Below are positions 42,452 to 49,693 of a stretch of 64,000 nt of DNA, piece after piece (positions within the stretch are counted from its first letter, which is position 1; each line of letters starts with the position of its first letter). The notes under the pieces are model-generated. The model was not told the origin of the DNA, searched no databases, and was given only the letters and a program-made list of their open reading frames with translations. A program made the translations under genes and the position numbers. This stretch comes from an uncultured Peptococcaceae bacterium (lineage in GTDB: Bacteria > Bacillota > Peptococcia > Peptococcales > Peptococcaceae). The stretch covers positions 36,912 to 100,911 of the forward strand of contig URZX01000005.1 of the NCBI GenBank assembly GCA_900552455.1, read 5' to 3'.

Positions 42452-43594
42452 TTATGTATCCTGGCGCAGGATGGCCAGATAATCTTCGTAGGCGAAGACG
42501 CGGTTGCGGCTGGCGTTTGTTGTTTCTTGGAGAATGCCCAGGGCGACGAGTTTTTTCACGCCTGCGGCGACGGTGTTGTAGCTCAGCGCGAGGGCGTCGG
42601 CAGTTTGCCGCAGGGTGATGATCGGGTGTGCTTCAATGTAATCGAAAAGTCGCCGCAGATTGTCCGGCTGGCGTTTGGAGACTGGCAGCTGTGCAAGGTT
42701 GGCGTTGTGCAGCTCCGAGAGCGCCCAGATCGTTTCGGTTGCGTCGATGGCGGCGGCGTTCACCGCTTCAAGGAAGAAGCGTATCCATTGCTCGTAATTT
42801 CCTGTGCGGCGTACTTCGCTGATGCGATCGTAATATTCCAGCTGATTTTTCTTGAGAAAATATGAGATATAAATCACAGGCTTTGTCAGCAGCGATTTTT
42901 CAATGAAGTAGAGCAGAATCAGCAGGCGGCCGATGCGGCCGTTACCATCGAGAAATGGATGAATGGTTTCGAACTGGTAATGGATGAGCGCGGCGTCGAT
43001 GAGCGGTGGATACGGTGTGTCGGTGTTGATGTAGTGCTCAAGATCGTCGAGCGCGGCAGTCATGTCGTCGACATTTGGCGGAATGTAGCGTGCATCTTTG
43101 AGGCCACAGCCGGCGGGGCCGATCCAGTTTTGACTGCGGCGAAATTCGCCGGGATTTTTTTCTTCGCCGCGCACGCCCTCCATGAGCACGGCGTGGGTTT
43201 CACGCAGCAGGCGGTTGCAGAGCGGGAGCTGCTGCATACGCTCAAGGGCAAACTGTGCCGCACGCACATAATTGACGACTTCGCCAGCGTCGAGATTGGC
43301 GGCGGTATCAAGCTCAGGATCAAGGACATCCTCCAGCGTGCACTGCGTGCCTTCAATCTGCGAGGAAAGCAGCGCTTCCTTGCGCACATACATGGCGATG
43401 AAAAGATCGGTGCTGGGAATGAGCAGCGCGAGGCGCTCGAGATTGGTCAGCGCACGGCTGGTGGTGACGAGCATCTGGCGCATGTCGCTATCAAGGGTGA
43501 GCGCTGGTTCCGGCGGCAGCGGCGACGGGCGGAAAGACCAGTACGCCGCATCGCCGGTGAGATTTTGTACGAGGGTTCCGGCGCGTTCTGTCAT
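42452..43594 (-). CDS. Fic-family AMPylase-like protein with N-terminal inhibitory motif
   Basis: 380 residues. The Fic motif HPFLDGNGRIGRLL is complete, with catalytic His and the phosphate-binding Asn and Arg. An upstream SSQIEG fits the inhibitory helix motif (S/T)xxxE(G/N), which blocks ATP until released. The C-terminus holds a winged HTH (HPIITLRQTADALALSYNTVAAGVKKL in two parts). This is the common chromosomal class II Fic layout. Fic enzymes attach AMP or similar groups to proteins; the target is unknown. The ATG at 43594 has AAAGGAG upstream, so it was chosen over one at 43612. TTATTTCAAA repeats surround its promoter. Confidence 0.93.
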   Translation of the reverse strand: MTERAGTLVQNLTGDAAYWSFRPSPLPPEPALTLDSDMRQMLVTTSRALTNLERLALLIPSTDLFIAMYVRKEALLSSQIEGTQCTLEDVLDPELDTAANLDAGEVVNYVRAAQFALERMQQLPLCNRLLRETHAVLMEGVRGEEKNPGEFRRSQNWIGPAGCGLKDARYIPPNVDDMTAALDDLEHYINTDTPYPPLIDAALIHYQFETIHPFLDGNGRIGRLLILLYFIEKSLLTKPVIYISYFLKKNQLEYYDRISEVRRTGNYEQWIRFFLEAVNAAAIDATETIWALSELHNANLAQLPVSKRQPDNLRRLFDYIEAHPIITLRQTADALALSYNTVAAGVKKLVALGILQETTNASRNRVFAYEDYLAILRQDT

Positions 43595-43629
43595 TGTGAG
43601 CACTCCTTTCATTTTGAAATACTACTGCC

Positions 43630-43658
43630 ATTTTAAGCCGCTTATTTCAAAATCACAA
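43630..43658 (-). promoter_or_regulatory. Promoter of fic
   Basis: On the minus strand TTGTGA (43653-43658) and TAAAAT (43630-43635) are 17 bases apart. The -35 lies in the loop and the spacer in one arm of the first inverted repeat. Confidence 0.6.
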
Positions 43659-43680
43659 GAGGAAATTGAAATAAGCGCGC

Positions 43681-43731
43681 AAAAAAATGCTCCTTATTTC
43701 AAATTAAGGGGGTGATTTTGAAATAAGGAGC
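43681..43731 (-). terminator. Terminator of the OmpR-type two-component operon
   Basis: A perfect 15-bp stem (GCTCCTTATTTCAAA / TTTGAAATAAGGAGC) is followed on the minus strand by A and seven T. Confidence 0.85.
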
Positions 43732-43745
43732 AAAAACGATCGGTT

Positions 43746-44954
43746 TTATTTCAACGGCAGCCAGAGCTCGCAGCGGAAATGATTGGCGGTGTCAAAGTGG
43801 GCTTCGCCGCCATGGGCCTGGGCGATCTTTTTGACGAGGGAGAGACCGGTGCCGTGGGCAGCGAGGCCGTCGTTTTCTACGCCGGGGCTTTGGCCGATGC
43901 TGGCGCTTGTGGCTGGGGCGTCGCTTTCGACGAAGAGGACGACGTGGTGGTCGCGCGCAAATCCGCCGGCGCGGATGGTGCAGCCCGGTGGATTGTGGCG
44001 CACGCAGTTGTTCAGGAGATTGGTGAGGGCGCGGCGCAAAAGCTGCGGATCGGCGCCCAGCGCTGGCAGCGGTGTTTCAGGCAGATCGATGTCCAGCGGA
44101 TAGTCGTCGGCCTGGCCGCTGTTGAGAAAATCGGCGATCGTCTGTCGCAGGAGCGCGGCAGGCTGCACGATTTCGCGGCGCAGCGGCTGCATGCTCGATT
44201 CCAGCCGCATGGTGAGATTGAGATCGCCGACGAGATCGCGGATGGTTTGGCTCTGGCGGCGGATGAGCGCGGCCTGCTTGCGCGCGTCCGCGGAGAGCGC
44301 GGGATCGTTTTCGAGCTGGGCAGCGTTGCCCATGACGAGGGCCAGCGGTGTGCGGATGTCGTGGCTGACGCCATTCACCCATTCGGCGCGGGCGGCGTCG
44401 ACGCGCGACTGATCCTTGCGGAACCAGCGGCGCAGCAGCAGCGCCGAAGCGCCGAGCACGCAAATGAGCATGACGAGAAAGAGCCCGCTGAACCAGAAGA
44501 GCGTCGGCGTGATGGTGTTGGTCGGGATCTCGACGCTGTAGCGCTGCAGGCTGAATTCCGGCGCGCCGATGACGAGCAGACCGTCGTCGCGGATGCGCGT
44601 GCGCACGGGGTAATCGTCGATGAACCAGCGTGTGAACGCGGCGACGTCGCGCATGGTGTAGTGATCAGGAATTTCATCAGGCTTGTGATAGCTCCAGATG
44701 ACGTCGCCGCTGTCGTCGATGAGCATGGCCCATTGGTTTTTGCCGTCGAGGGCGTAGGCGGCGCTGAATTCGTAGCCGTCGGCGGTCTGCACGAGGGCTT
44801 CGTCGATGGTGTTGGTGGAAAAATTGGCGTCGACGTTGAGCTTGAACGTGAGCATCATGTAGCCGAGAATGCCCAACAGAAAAAGCACAACGATCAGCGC
44901 CATGGCCAGCGTCATCACCAGCGCCGAGCGCCAGATGCCAGTGAGCCGTTTCAT
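43746..44954 (-). CDS. Sensor histidine kinase
   Basis: 402 residues. Two membrane helices (residues ~12-36 and ~150-175) flank a ~110-residue external sensor region. A cytoplasmic kinase follows: H box GVSHDIRTPLALVMGNA, N box LLRRALTNLLNNCVRHN, and a G box in GLAAHGTGLSLVKKIAQAHGG. It overlaps the response regulator stop by 4 bases. It is inferred to phosphorylate that regulator and control the divergent lantibiotic-immunity-type ABC transporter. Confidence 0.93.
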   Translation of the reverse strand: MKRLTGIWRSALVMTLAMALIVVLFLLGILGYMMLTFKLNVDANFSTNTIDEALVQTADGYEFSAAYALDGKNQWAMLIDDSGDVIWSYHKPDEIPDHYTMRDVAAFTRWFIDDYPVRTRIRDDGLLVIGAPEFSLQRYSVEIPTNTITPTLFWFSGLFLVMLICVLGASALLLRRWFRKDQSRVDAARAEWVNGVSHDIRTPLALVMGNAAQLENDPALSADARKQAALIRRQSQTIRDLVGDLNLTMRLESSMQPLRREIVQPAALLRQTIADFLNSGQADDYPLDIDLPETPLPALGADPQLLRRALTNLLNNCVRHNPPGCTIRAGGFARDHHVVLFVESDAPATSASIGQSPGVENDGLAAHGTGLSLVKKIAQAHGGEAHFDTANHFRCELWLPLK

Positions 44955-45643
44955 CGTCCATCCTCCCGCGCTAGACGATAGCCAAGGCCGCGCACCGTCA
45001 GCAGATGTTCTGGATGCGAAGGATCGCGCTCGATCTTTGCGCGCAGACGACGGATGTGCACCATCAGCGTGTTTTCGTAGCCGATGTTTGGCCCATCCCA
45101 GAGCGCTTCACAGAGGGCGTCGATGGTGACGATGTTGCCGCGGTTGTCCCAGAGCTTGCGCAGCAGGGTGTATTCCTTGGCGGTCAGCGGAATTTCCTCG
45201 CCGTCCCTGCGCACAAGGCTCTTGCCCCAGTCGATCTCGACATCGCCGAGACGGGCGCTGTCGTTTTCCGGCGCATCGCGATAAACGCGGCGCAGCACAG
45301 CGGCCAATCGCAGCAGCAGCTCCTCCGGCAGGAAGGGCTTGGTGATGTAATCGTCGGCGCCGAGGCCGAGCCCCTGCAGCCGCGCAGCGTCTTCGTCGCG
45401 GGCAGAGAGAAAGAGCGTCGGCACATCGCGCAGGGCGCGCAGCTGACCGAACAGGCTGAAGCCGTCGCCGTCAGGCAGCATCACGTCGAGAAGCACAGCG
45501 TCTGGCTGCTCGGCGCGGAAGACCGTCAGCGCTTCTGCGCAGCTGCCGGCAGTCGCTGTCGCGTAGCCTGCCTGGGCGAGAAAGGCGCGGATCATTTCGC
45601 AGAGGGCGCGCTCGTCGTCGACGATGAGAATTTTGTAAGCCAT
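44951..45643 (-). CDS. OmpR-family response regulator
   Basis: 230 residues. The receiver starts YKILIVDDERALCEMI, with the phosphoacceptor Asp in AVLLDVMLPDGDGF and the conserved Lys in DDYITKPFLPEELL. The C-terminal winged helix has LTAKEYTLLRKLWDNRGNIV and NTLMVHIRRLRAKIE. AAGGAAA lies 10 bases before the ATG. Divergent from the ABC operon at 45820, with an 11-bp tandem repeat in between. Confidence 0.95.
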   Translation of the reverse strand: MAYKILIVDDERALCEMIRAFLAQAGYATATAGSCAEALTVFRAEQPDAVLLDVMLPDGDGFSLFGQLRALRDVPTLFLSARDEDAARLQGLGLGADDYITKPFLPEELLLRLAAVLRRVYRDAPENDSARLGDVEIDWGKSLVRRDGEEIPLTAKEYTLLRKLWDNRGNIVTIDALCEALWDGPNIGYENTLMVHIRRLRAKIERDPSHPEHLLTVRGLGYRLAREDGR

Positions 45644-45676
45644 GGTGGATCATTTCCTTCATTATAATGTGATTCT

Positions 45677-45705
45677 ATCATAGCATATTTTGCGCGCGCA
45701 CCCAA
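45677..45705 (-). promoter_or_regulatory. Promoter of the OmpR-type two-component operon
   Basis: On the minus strand TTGGGT (45700-45705) and TATGAT (45677-45682) are 17 bases apart. Confidence 0.6.
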
Positions 45706-45720
45706 GCATATGCGTGCATT

Positions 45721-45742
45721 GTAAGGTAAGCGTAAGGGAAGC
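45721..45742 (+). promoter_or_regulatory. Tandem 11-bp repeat, candidate OmpR-type operator
   Basis: GTAAGGTAAGC (45721-45731) is directly followed by GTAAGGGAAGC (45732-45742), one base different. Eleven-base direct repeats are typical OmpR/PhoB sites. They lie upstream of a -10-like TAAGAT (45769-45774) that lacks a good -35, consistent with activation of the ABC operon. Confidence 0.65.
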
Positions 45743-45819
45743 GTCACTGGCGTTTAAGGCGGGGCGGGTAAGATAAGAGCATGAAATGAACGAACTGAAA
45801 AGAAACGGAGTGAACGATC

Positions 45820-46743
45820 ATGGCATATTCTTCTATCATATCCACCAGCCATCTCTCGAAAAAATACGGCAGCGTGCTGCGCGTAAACGATCTCGATCTG
45901 CGCGTGCCGGAGGGCTGCATCTACGGCTTCCTCGGACCAAACGGCGCTGGCAAATCGACGACGCTGAAAATGATCCTCGGGCTCGTGCGGCCGACCGCCG
46001 GCGACATCGCCGTGTTCGGCGAGCCGATGACGCGCCGCAATCGCCTGGCGATCTTGAAACAGGTGGGCAGTCTCATCGAAAGCTCGAGCTATTACGGCCA
46101 TCTTTCCGGCGAGGAAAATCTGCGCATTGTGCAGACGATGCGCGGCGTGCCGGAGAAAAACATCCGCGAGGTGCTGGAGATCGTGCGGCTGACCGACGCG
46201 AAGGACAAGCGCGCAGCCCATTACAGCCTGGGCATGAAGCAGCGGCTGGGATTGGCGGCGGCGCTCCTGGGTTATCCGCGGCTGCTGATCCTCGACGAGC
46301 CGACGAACGGGCTCGATCCGGCAGGGATCCAGGAAATGCGCGAGCTCATCAAGGAATTGCCACAGCGCTTCGGCATGACGGTGGTTGTTTCCAGCCATCT
46401 GCTGGCGGAGATCGACCAGATGGCAGACCAGGTTGGCATCATCCGCGAGGGCGAGCTGGTCTTTCAGGATTCGCTCACAGCGCTGCACAGCCGCAGCAAG
46501 CATCATCTGGCGCTGCGCACAACGGACAATCTTCACGCCCAGCAGGTCCTGCGTGAGCGACGCTTGCATGTGAGCGAGGGCGAGGATGGTTATCTCGTGC
46601 TGCCACTGCTCAACGACGACACCACGGCGGCGCTCGCCGAGCTGCTCGTGACGCAGAGCATTGGCGTGCTGCGCCTGGAGGAACGGCAGAAAAGTCTGGA
46701 GGACATCTTCCTCGAACTCACCGGGAAGGGGGCGAGCTTATGA
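45820..46743 (+). CDS. Lantibiotic-protection-type ABC transporter ATPase (BcrA/LanF-like)
   Basis: 307 residues. Walker A is GPNGAGKST, the signature YSLGMKQRLGLA and Walker B LLILDEPTNGLDPAG. The signature SLGMKQR and ~80-residue C-terminal extension (with LRLEERQKSLEDIFLELTGK) are those of the BcrA/SpaF/MutF group. With the two permeases that follow it should pump peptide antibiotics away from the membrane. It overlaps the first permease gene by 4 bases (ATGA). Confidence 0.93.
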   Translation: MAYSSIISTSHLSKKYGSVLRVNDLDLRVPEGCIYGFLGPNGAGKSTTLKMILGLVRPTAGDIAVFGEPMTRRNRLAILKQVGSLIESSSYYGHLSGEENLRIVQTMRGVPEKNIREVLEIVRLTDAKDKRAAHYSLGMKQRLGLAAALLGYPRLLILDEPTNGLDPAGIQEMRELIKELPQRFGMTVVVSSHLLAEIDQMADQVGIIREGELVFQDSLTALHSRSKHHLALRTTDNLHAQQVLRERRLHVSEGEDGYLVLPLLNDDTTAALAELLVTQSIGVLRLEERQKSLEDIFLELTGKGASL

Positions 46744-47489
46744 GCACGCTGAGACTGGAATTTTTCAAATGTCGCCGGCGCAAGATCTTTCTCGTCGGGC
46801 TGGCGCTGATCGCTGCGCAGCTGCTGTGGATGTACACGTCCATCTTACGCTGGGAGCCTGAGGATTTTCGTCAGGGATGGATGTGGATGCTCTACAGTTT
46901 GGCGATGCTCGACAGCTTTATGTTGCCGCTGGCGACGGCGGTGATCGCCAGCCGCAGCTGCGAGTTAGAGCACAAGGGCAGCACGCTGAAAATCCTCGAG
47001 ACGCTGACGACGCCAGGCAAAATCTACAACGCGAAGCTCCTCTGGGGCGCGATCGTGCTGGCGATTCTCATGCTCATCCGCAGCGCGCTTTTTCTCGGCG
47101 TCGGCTATTACGAAGCCTTTCCGGGCACGATGCCGTACCGCACGTTTGCGGTGTTCACGTTTGTCAGCTGGATCGTCTCGCTCATGCTCTACACGCTGCA
47201 GCAGGGACTGAGCTTGCGCTTCGCGAACCAGGCCGTGCCGCTGGTGATCGGCATTGCCGGCAGCTTTTTCGGGCTGATGGGACTCTTCTTCCCAAGCGCT
47301 GTGCAGCGGCTCCTGCCCTGGAGCTATTATGGATTGTTTTCGCTCGTGACGATGCAGTGGGACAAAGCCACGCGTTACACAGAATATTTCTGGCGCGCGC
47401 CGGAACCGCTGGACATCGCGCTTTTTGTCTGCTGGTTCCTTGTGTTCTTCATCGTTGGCCGCACGCTCTTCGTGCGAAAGGAGGTTTGA
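46740..47489 (+). CDS. Lantibiotic-immunity-type ABC permease 1 (LanE-like)
   Basis: 249 residues with six membrane segments. It opens LRLEFFKCRRRKIFLVGLAL, typical of MutE/EpiE/SpaE-type ABC-2 permeases. It pairs with the next permease. No lantibiotic structural gene or synthetase is nearby, so this is a stand-alone resistance transporter. Confidence 0.88.
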   Translation: MSTLRLEFFKCRRRKIFLVGLALIAAQLLWMYTSILRWEPEDFRQGWMWMLYSLAMLDSFMLPLATAVIASRSCELEHKGSTLKILETLTTPGKIYNAKLLWGAIVLAILMLIRSALFLGVGYYEAFPGTMPYRTFAVFTFVSWIVSLMLYTLQQGLSLRFANQAVPLVIGIAGSFFGLMGLFFPSAVQRLLPWSYYGLFSLVTMQWDKATRYTEYFWRAPEPLDIALFVCWFLVFFIVGRTLFVRKEV

Positions 47490-47492
47490 CAA

Positions 47493-48221
47493 ATGATCAT
47501 CCGTGCTCTACGCGCCGAGCTCATCAAAGGCCGCCACGCGCCGGTGTGGATCGCCTTTGTCGTGCTGCCGCTGATCCCGGCATTTCTCGGCACGTTTAAC
47601 TATCTCGGCAATCTTGCGCTCTTAAAGAGCGGCTGGTACAGCCTCTGGACGCAGCACACGCTGTTCGCGTCGTACTTTTTCCTGCCAGCGCTGCTCGCCG
47701 TCTACTGCGCCTGGGAATGGCGGCTGGAAAACACCGATCATAATTTCAACAGCTTTCTCACGGCGCCAATTTCTACCACGGCGCTCTATCTCGGCAAGCT
47801 CATTCCGGCAATCGGCGTGAGCGTGCTGGCGCAGCTGGTCGTCGGTCTGCTTTTCATCGCCAGCGGTTTTCTCGCTGGCATCCGCGACCCGCTGCCGCCG
47901 GAGCTTCTCGAATGGCTCTGCTGCGGCGCGCTCGGAAGCATCGCCGTCTGCGCTGTGCAGCTTTTTCTCAGCCTGTTGATCAAATCCTTCGCGATCCCGG
48001 TGGCGATCGGGCTCTTGGGCGGCATCGCCGGACTCATGGCGACGGCCCAGGGCTGGGCGCTGTATTTTCCATACTCGCTGCTCTCTGTCGGCATGCGCGC
48101 CAACAATCCGAACATGGAGATCGATCTCGCGCAGCTTGCGCTGTCGACCCTCGTGTACACTGTGCTCTTTGCGGCGCTCAGCGTGCGGCTTTTGGCGCAG
48201 CGTGATGTCACTGGCGATTGA
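47493..48221 (+). CDS. Lantibiotic-immunity-type ABC permease 2 (LanG-like)
   Basis: 242 residues, six membrane segments, opening IIRALRAELIKGRHAPVWIAF, typical of MutG/EpiG-type permeases. AAAGGAGG is placed 7 bases before the ATG. It completes the three-gene operon. No hairpin terminator was seen before the next gene. Confidence 0.88.
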   Translation: MIIRALRAELIKGRHAPVWIAFVVLPLIPAFLGTFNYLGNLALLKSGWYSLWTQHTLFASYFFLPALLAVYCAWEWRLENTDHNFNSFLTAPISTTALYLGKLIPAIGVSVLAQLVVGLLFIASGFLAGIRDPLPPELLEWLCCGALGSIAVCAVQLFLSLLIKSFAIPVAIGLLGGIAGLMATAQGWALYFPYSLLSVGMRANNPNMEIDLAQLALSTLVYTVLFAALSVRLLAQRDVTGD

Positions 48222-48234
48222 ATGGGCAGCGTGT

Positions 48235-48240
48235 TATAAT
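48235..48240 (+). promoter_or_regulatory. -10 box of the flavoprotein gene
   Basis: A perfect TATAAT lies 31 bases before the ATG. The -35 is not recognisable. Confidence 0.45.
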
Positions 48241-48271
48241 GAAGGAAATCCACACGAGAGGAAGGATCATT

Positions 48272-48922
48272 ATGAAAGTGATTGGTATCAACGGCAGTCC
48301 GCGCAAAACCTGGCATTCGGCCCAGCTTCTCGACAATGTCCTCGAAGGTGCGCGCGCAGCCGGTGCCGAAACAAAACGCATCGATCTCTTTGATCTCGAT
48401 TTCCGCGGCTGCATCAGCTGCTTCGCCTGCAAGCGACTTGGCGGCCCAAGCTACACGAAATGCGCCCAGCGCGATGCGCTGACGCCGGTGCTCGAAGAGA
48501 TCCTCGCCGCAGATGCGCTCGTCGTCGCTGCGCCGATCTATTACGGCGAAGTGCCTGGCGCTGTGCGCAATTTCTACGAACGTCTGCTCTTCCCACCGAA
48601 CCATTATACCGGCGGCGCGCCAGACGAAGGCTACGGTCGCCGCATCCGTTGCGGGCTCATCTACACCATGGGCGTGCCCGATCAGGCAGCGCATGAGAAA
48701 ACGAACTACGACACCACCGCCCGCGACGCCGCACGTTTCCAGCGTTTCCTCGGCGACACCGAAACGCTCAATGCGTTCAACGCCTGGCAGTTCGACGACT
48801 ACGCGAAATACGCCTCCAGCGGCTTCGATCCCGTGAAGAAAAAAGCCTATCTCGAGACAGAATTTCCAAAGGAATGCGAGCGCGCGTTCGAGATGGGAAA
48901 GAGATTGGCAACATTGAATTAG
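48272..48922 (+). CDS. Iron-sulfur flavoprotein / NADPH-dependent FMN reductase family
   Basis: 216 residues, flavodoxin-like. It opens MKVIGINGSPRKTWHSAQLL, the FMN-phosphate loop. CISCFACKRLGGPSYTKC supplies Cys-x2-Cys-x2-Cys-x10-Cys for a 4Fe-4S cluster, as in the ISF family of anaerobes. AAPIYYGEVPGAVRNFYERL is the second flavin-contact block. It probably passes electrons in redox or oxidative-stress metabolism. The ATG at 48272 has GAGAGGAAGG upstream; an earlier in-frame start (48218) lies in the end of the previous gene. The stop codon is inside the first repeat of the palindromic element that follows. Confidence 0.9.
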   Translation: MKVIGINGSPRKTWHSAQLLDNVLEGARAAGAETKRIDLFDLDFRGCISCFACKRLGGPSYTKCAQRDALTPVLEEILAADALVVAAPIYYGEVPGAVRNFYERLLFPPNHYTGGAPDEGYGRRIRCGLIYTMGVPDQAAHEKTNYDTTARDAARFQRFLGDTETLNAFNAWQFDDYAKYASSGFDPVKKKAYLETEFPKECERAFEMGKRLATLN

Positions 48923-49185
48923 GAGTTAGGAGTGAGCCCTGCGGGGCTCATTCGCTTAGGCTCGTGAGCAGTGAGGAGTTTAAGAGCTGCTCAAAGACGA
49001 AAAGCACGCACAAAACAGACGATCTGTCTTGTGCGTGCTTTTTCACAAATTCCGTGGGCGAGAGGAAACTCCTCACTCCTAACTGTGCGCAAGTGAAACG
49101 ATGCGCTTCTCGGCTGCCGCCTCGGTCGGTTCGCAACCAAGGCGCCACCGGCGCCCGCTCACCCCGCAGAGCTAACTCCTAACTG
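48919..49185. repeat. Palindromic MITE-like intergenic element
   Basis: The left end TTAGGAGTTAGG and the right end CTAACTCCTAACTG are imperfect inverted repeats. A second nested pair, AGTGAGGAGTTT (48970-48981) and AAACTCCTCACT (49067-49078), lies inside. The ends contain the stop codons of both flanking genes. The centre is a terminator. No transposase is encoded, so if mobile it is non-autonomous. Copy number in the genome cannot be judged here. Confidence 0.55.
49000..49043. terminator. Bidirectional terminator inside the palindromic element
   Basis: Fourteen-base arms AAAAGCACGCACAA and TTGTGCGTGCTTTT, plus an inner ACAGAC/CTGTCT pair, form a long perfect stem with T or A runs at the ends. 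Confidence 0.9.
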
Positions 49186-49693
49186 TGTTTAGCGCGTCCA
49201 CGAGCGCTGCTTTGCAGGCGGTGTACTGCTCGATCTCCGGTTCGGAGAAGGTGCCGTCGGCGATGGTGGCTTCCAGCTCGTCGATGGTCACCCAGCGCCA
49301 GTCGACGGTTTCGCCTTCCTGGAGAATGATGCCGTCGGGTTCGATTTCTGTGTGATAGATGTAGCAGTCGACGAAGGCGGTGGGGATGCGGATGGTTTTG
49401 ATGTGGAGAAGATCCTCACAGTGGCAGTCCATGCCGGTTTCTTCGCGCACCTCGCGGGCAGCGCCGACGCAGCTTTCCTCGCCGGCAAGAATGGAACCGC
49501 CGGTGTTTTCCCATTGGTTGGGGCAGATGAGTTTCTGCGGATGGCGCTTTGTGAGCAGGATGCGGCGGAGACGGTCGTGGATCGTCCAGACGCCGATGAT
49601 GGTGTGAAAACGCCCGGGTGGCAGCGGTTCGCCGCGGCGCAGGGTTTCGCCGGTGGGGCGGCGGTCGTCGTCGAGAAGGTCCCAGCGCTCCAT
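49172..49693 (-). CDS. NUDIX hydrolase
   Basis: 173 residues. The Nudix box is complete: GGSILAGEESCVGAAREV followed by REETGMD, i.e. Gx5Ex7REUxEExGU. The N-terminal WDLLDDDRRPTGETLRRGE is shared with Idi-like and YfcD-type NUDIX proteins. The substrate (a nucleoside diphosphate derivative) is unknown. The start codon overlaps the helicase stop by one base (TAATG), so it is last in a four-gene operon. Confidence 0.93.
   Translation of the reverse strand: MERWDLLDDDRRPTGETLRRGEPLPPGRFHTIIGVWTIHDRLRRILLTKRHPQKLICPNQWENTGGSILAGEESCVGAAREVREETGMDCHCEDLLHIKTIRIPTAFVDCYIYHTEIEPDGIILQEGETVDWRWVTIDELEATIADGTFSEPEIEQYTACKAALVDALNTVRS

Larger units (their letters stand above)
43613..43757. repeat. Six TTATTTCAAA-type repeats in palindromic pairs around the fic promoter
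   Basis: Copies lie near 43613, 43641, 43666, 43693, 43717 and 43746. Two pairs are perfect inverted repeats: CGCTTATTTCAA (43639-43650) with TTGAAATAAGCG (43666-43677), and GCTCCTTATTTCAAA (43689-43703) with TTTGAAATAAGGAGC (43717-43731). Confidence 0.75.
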
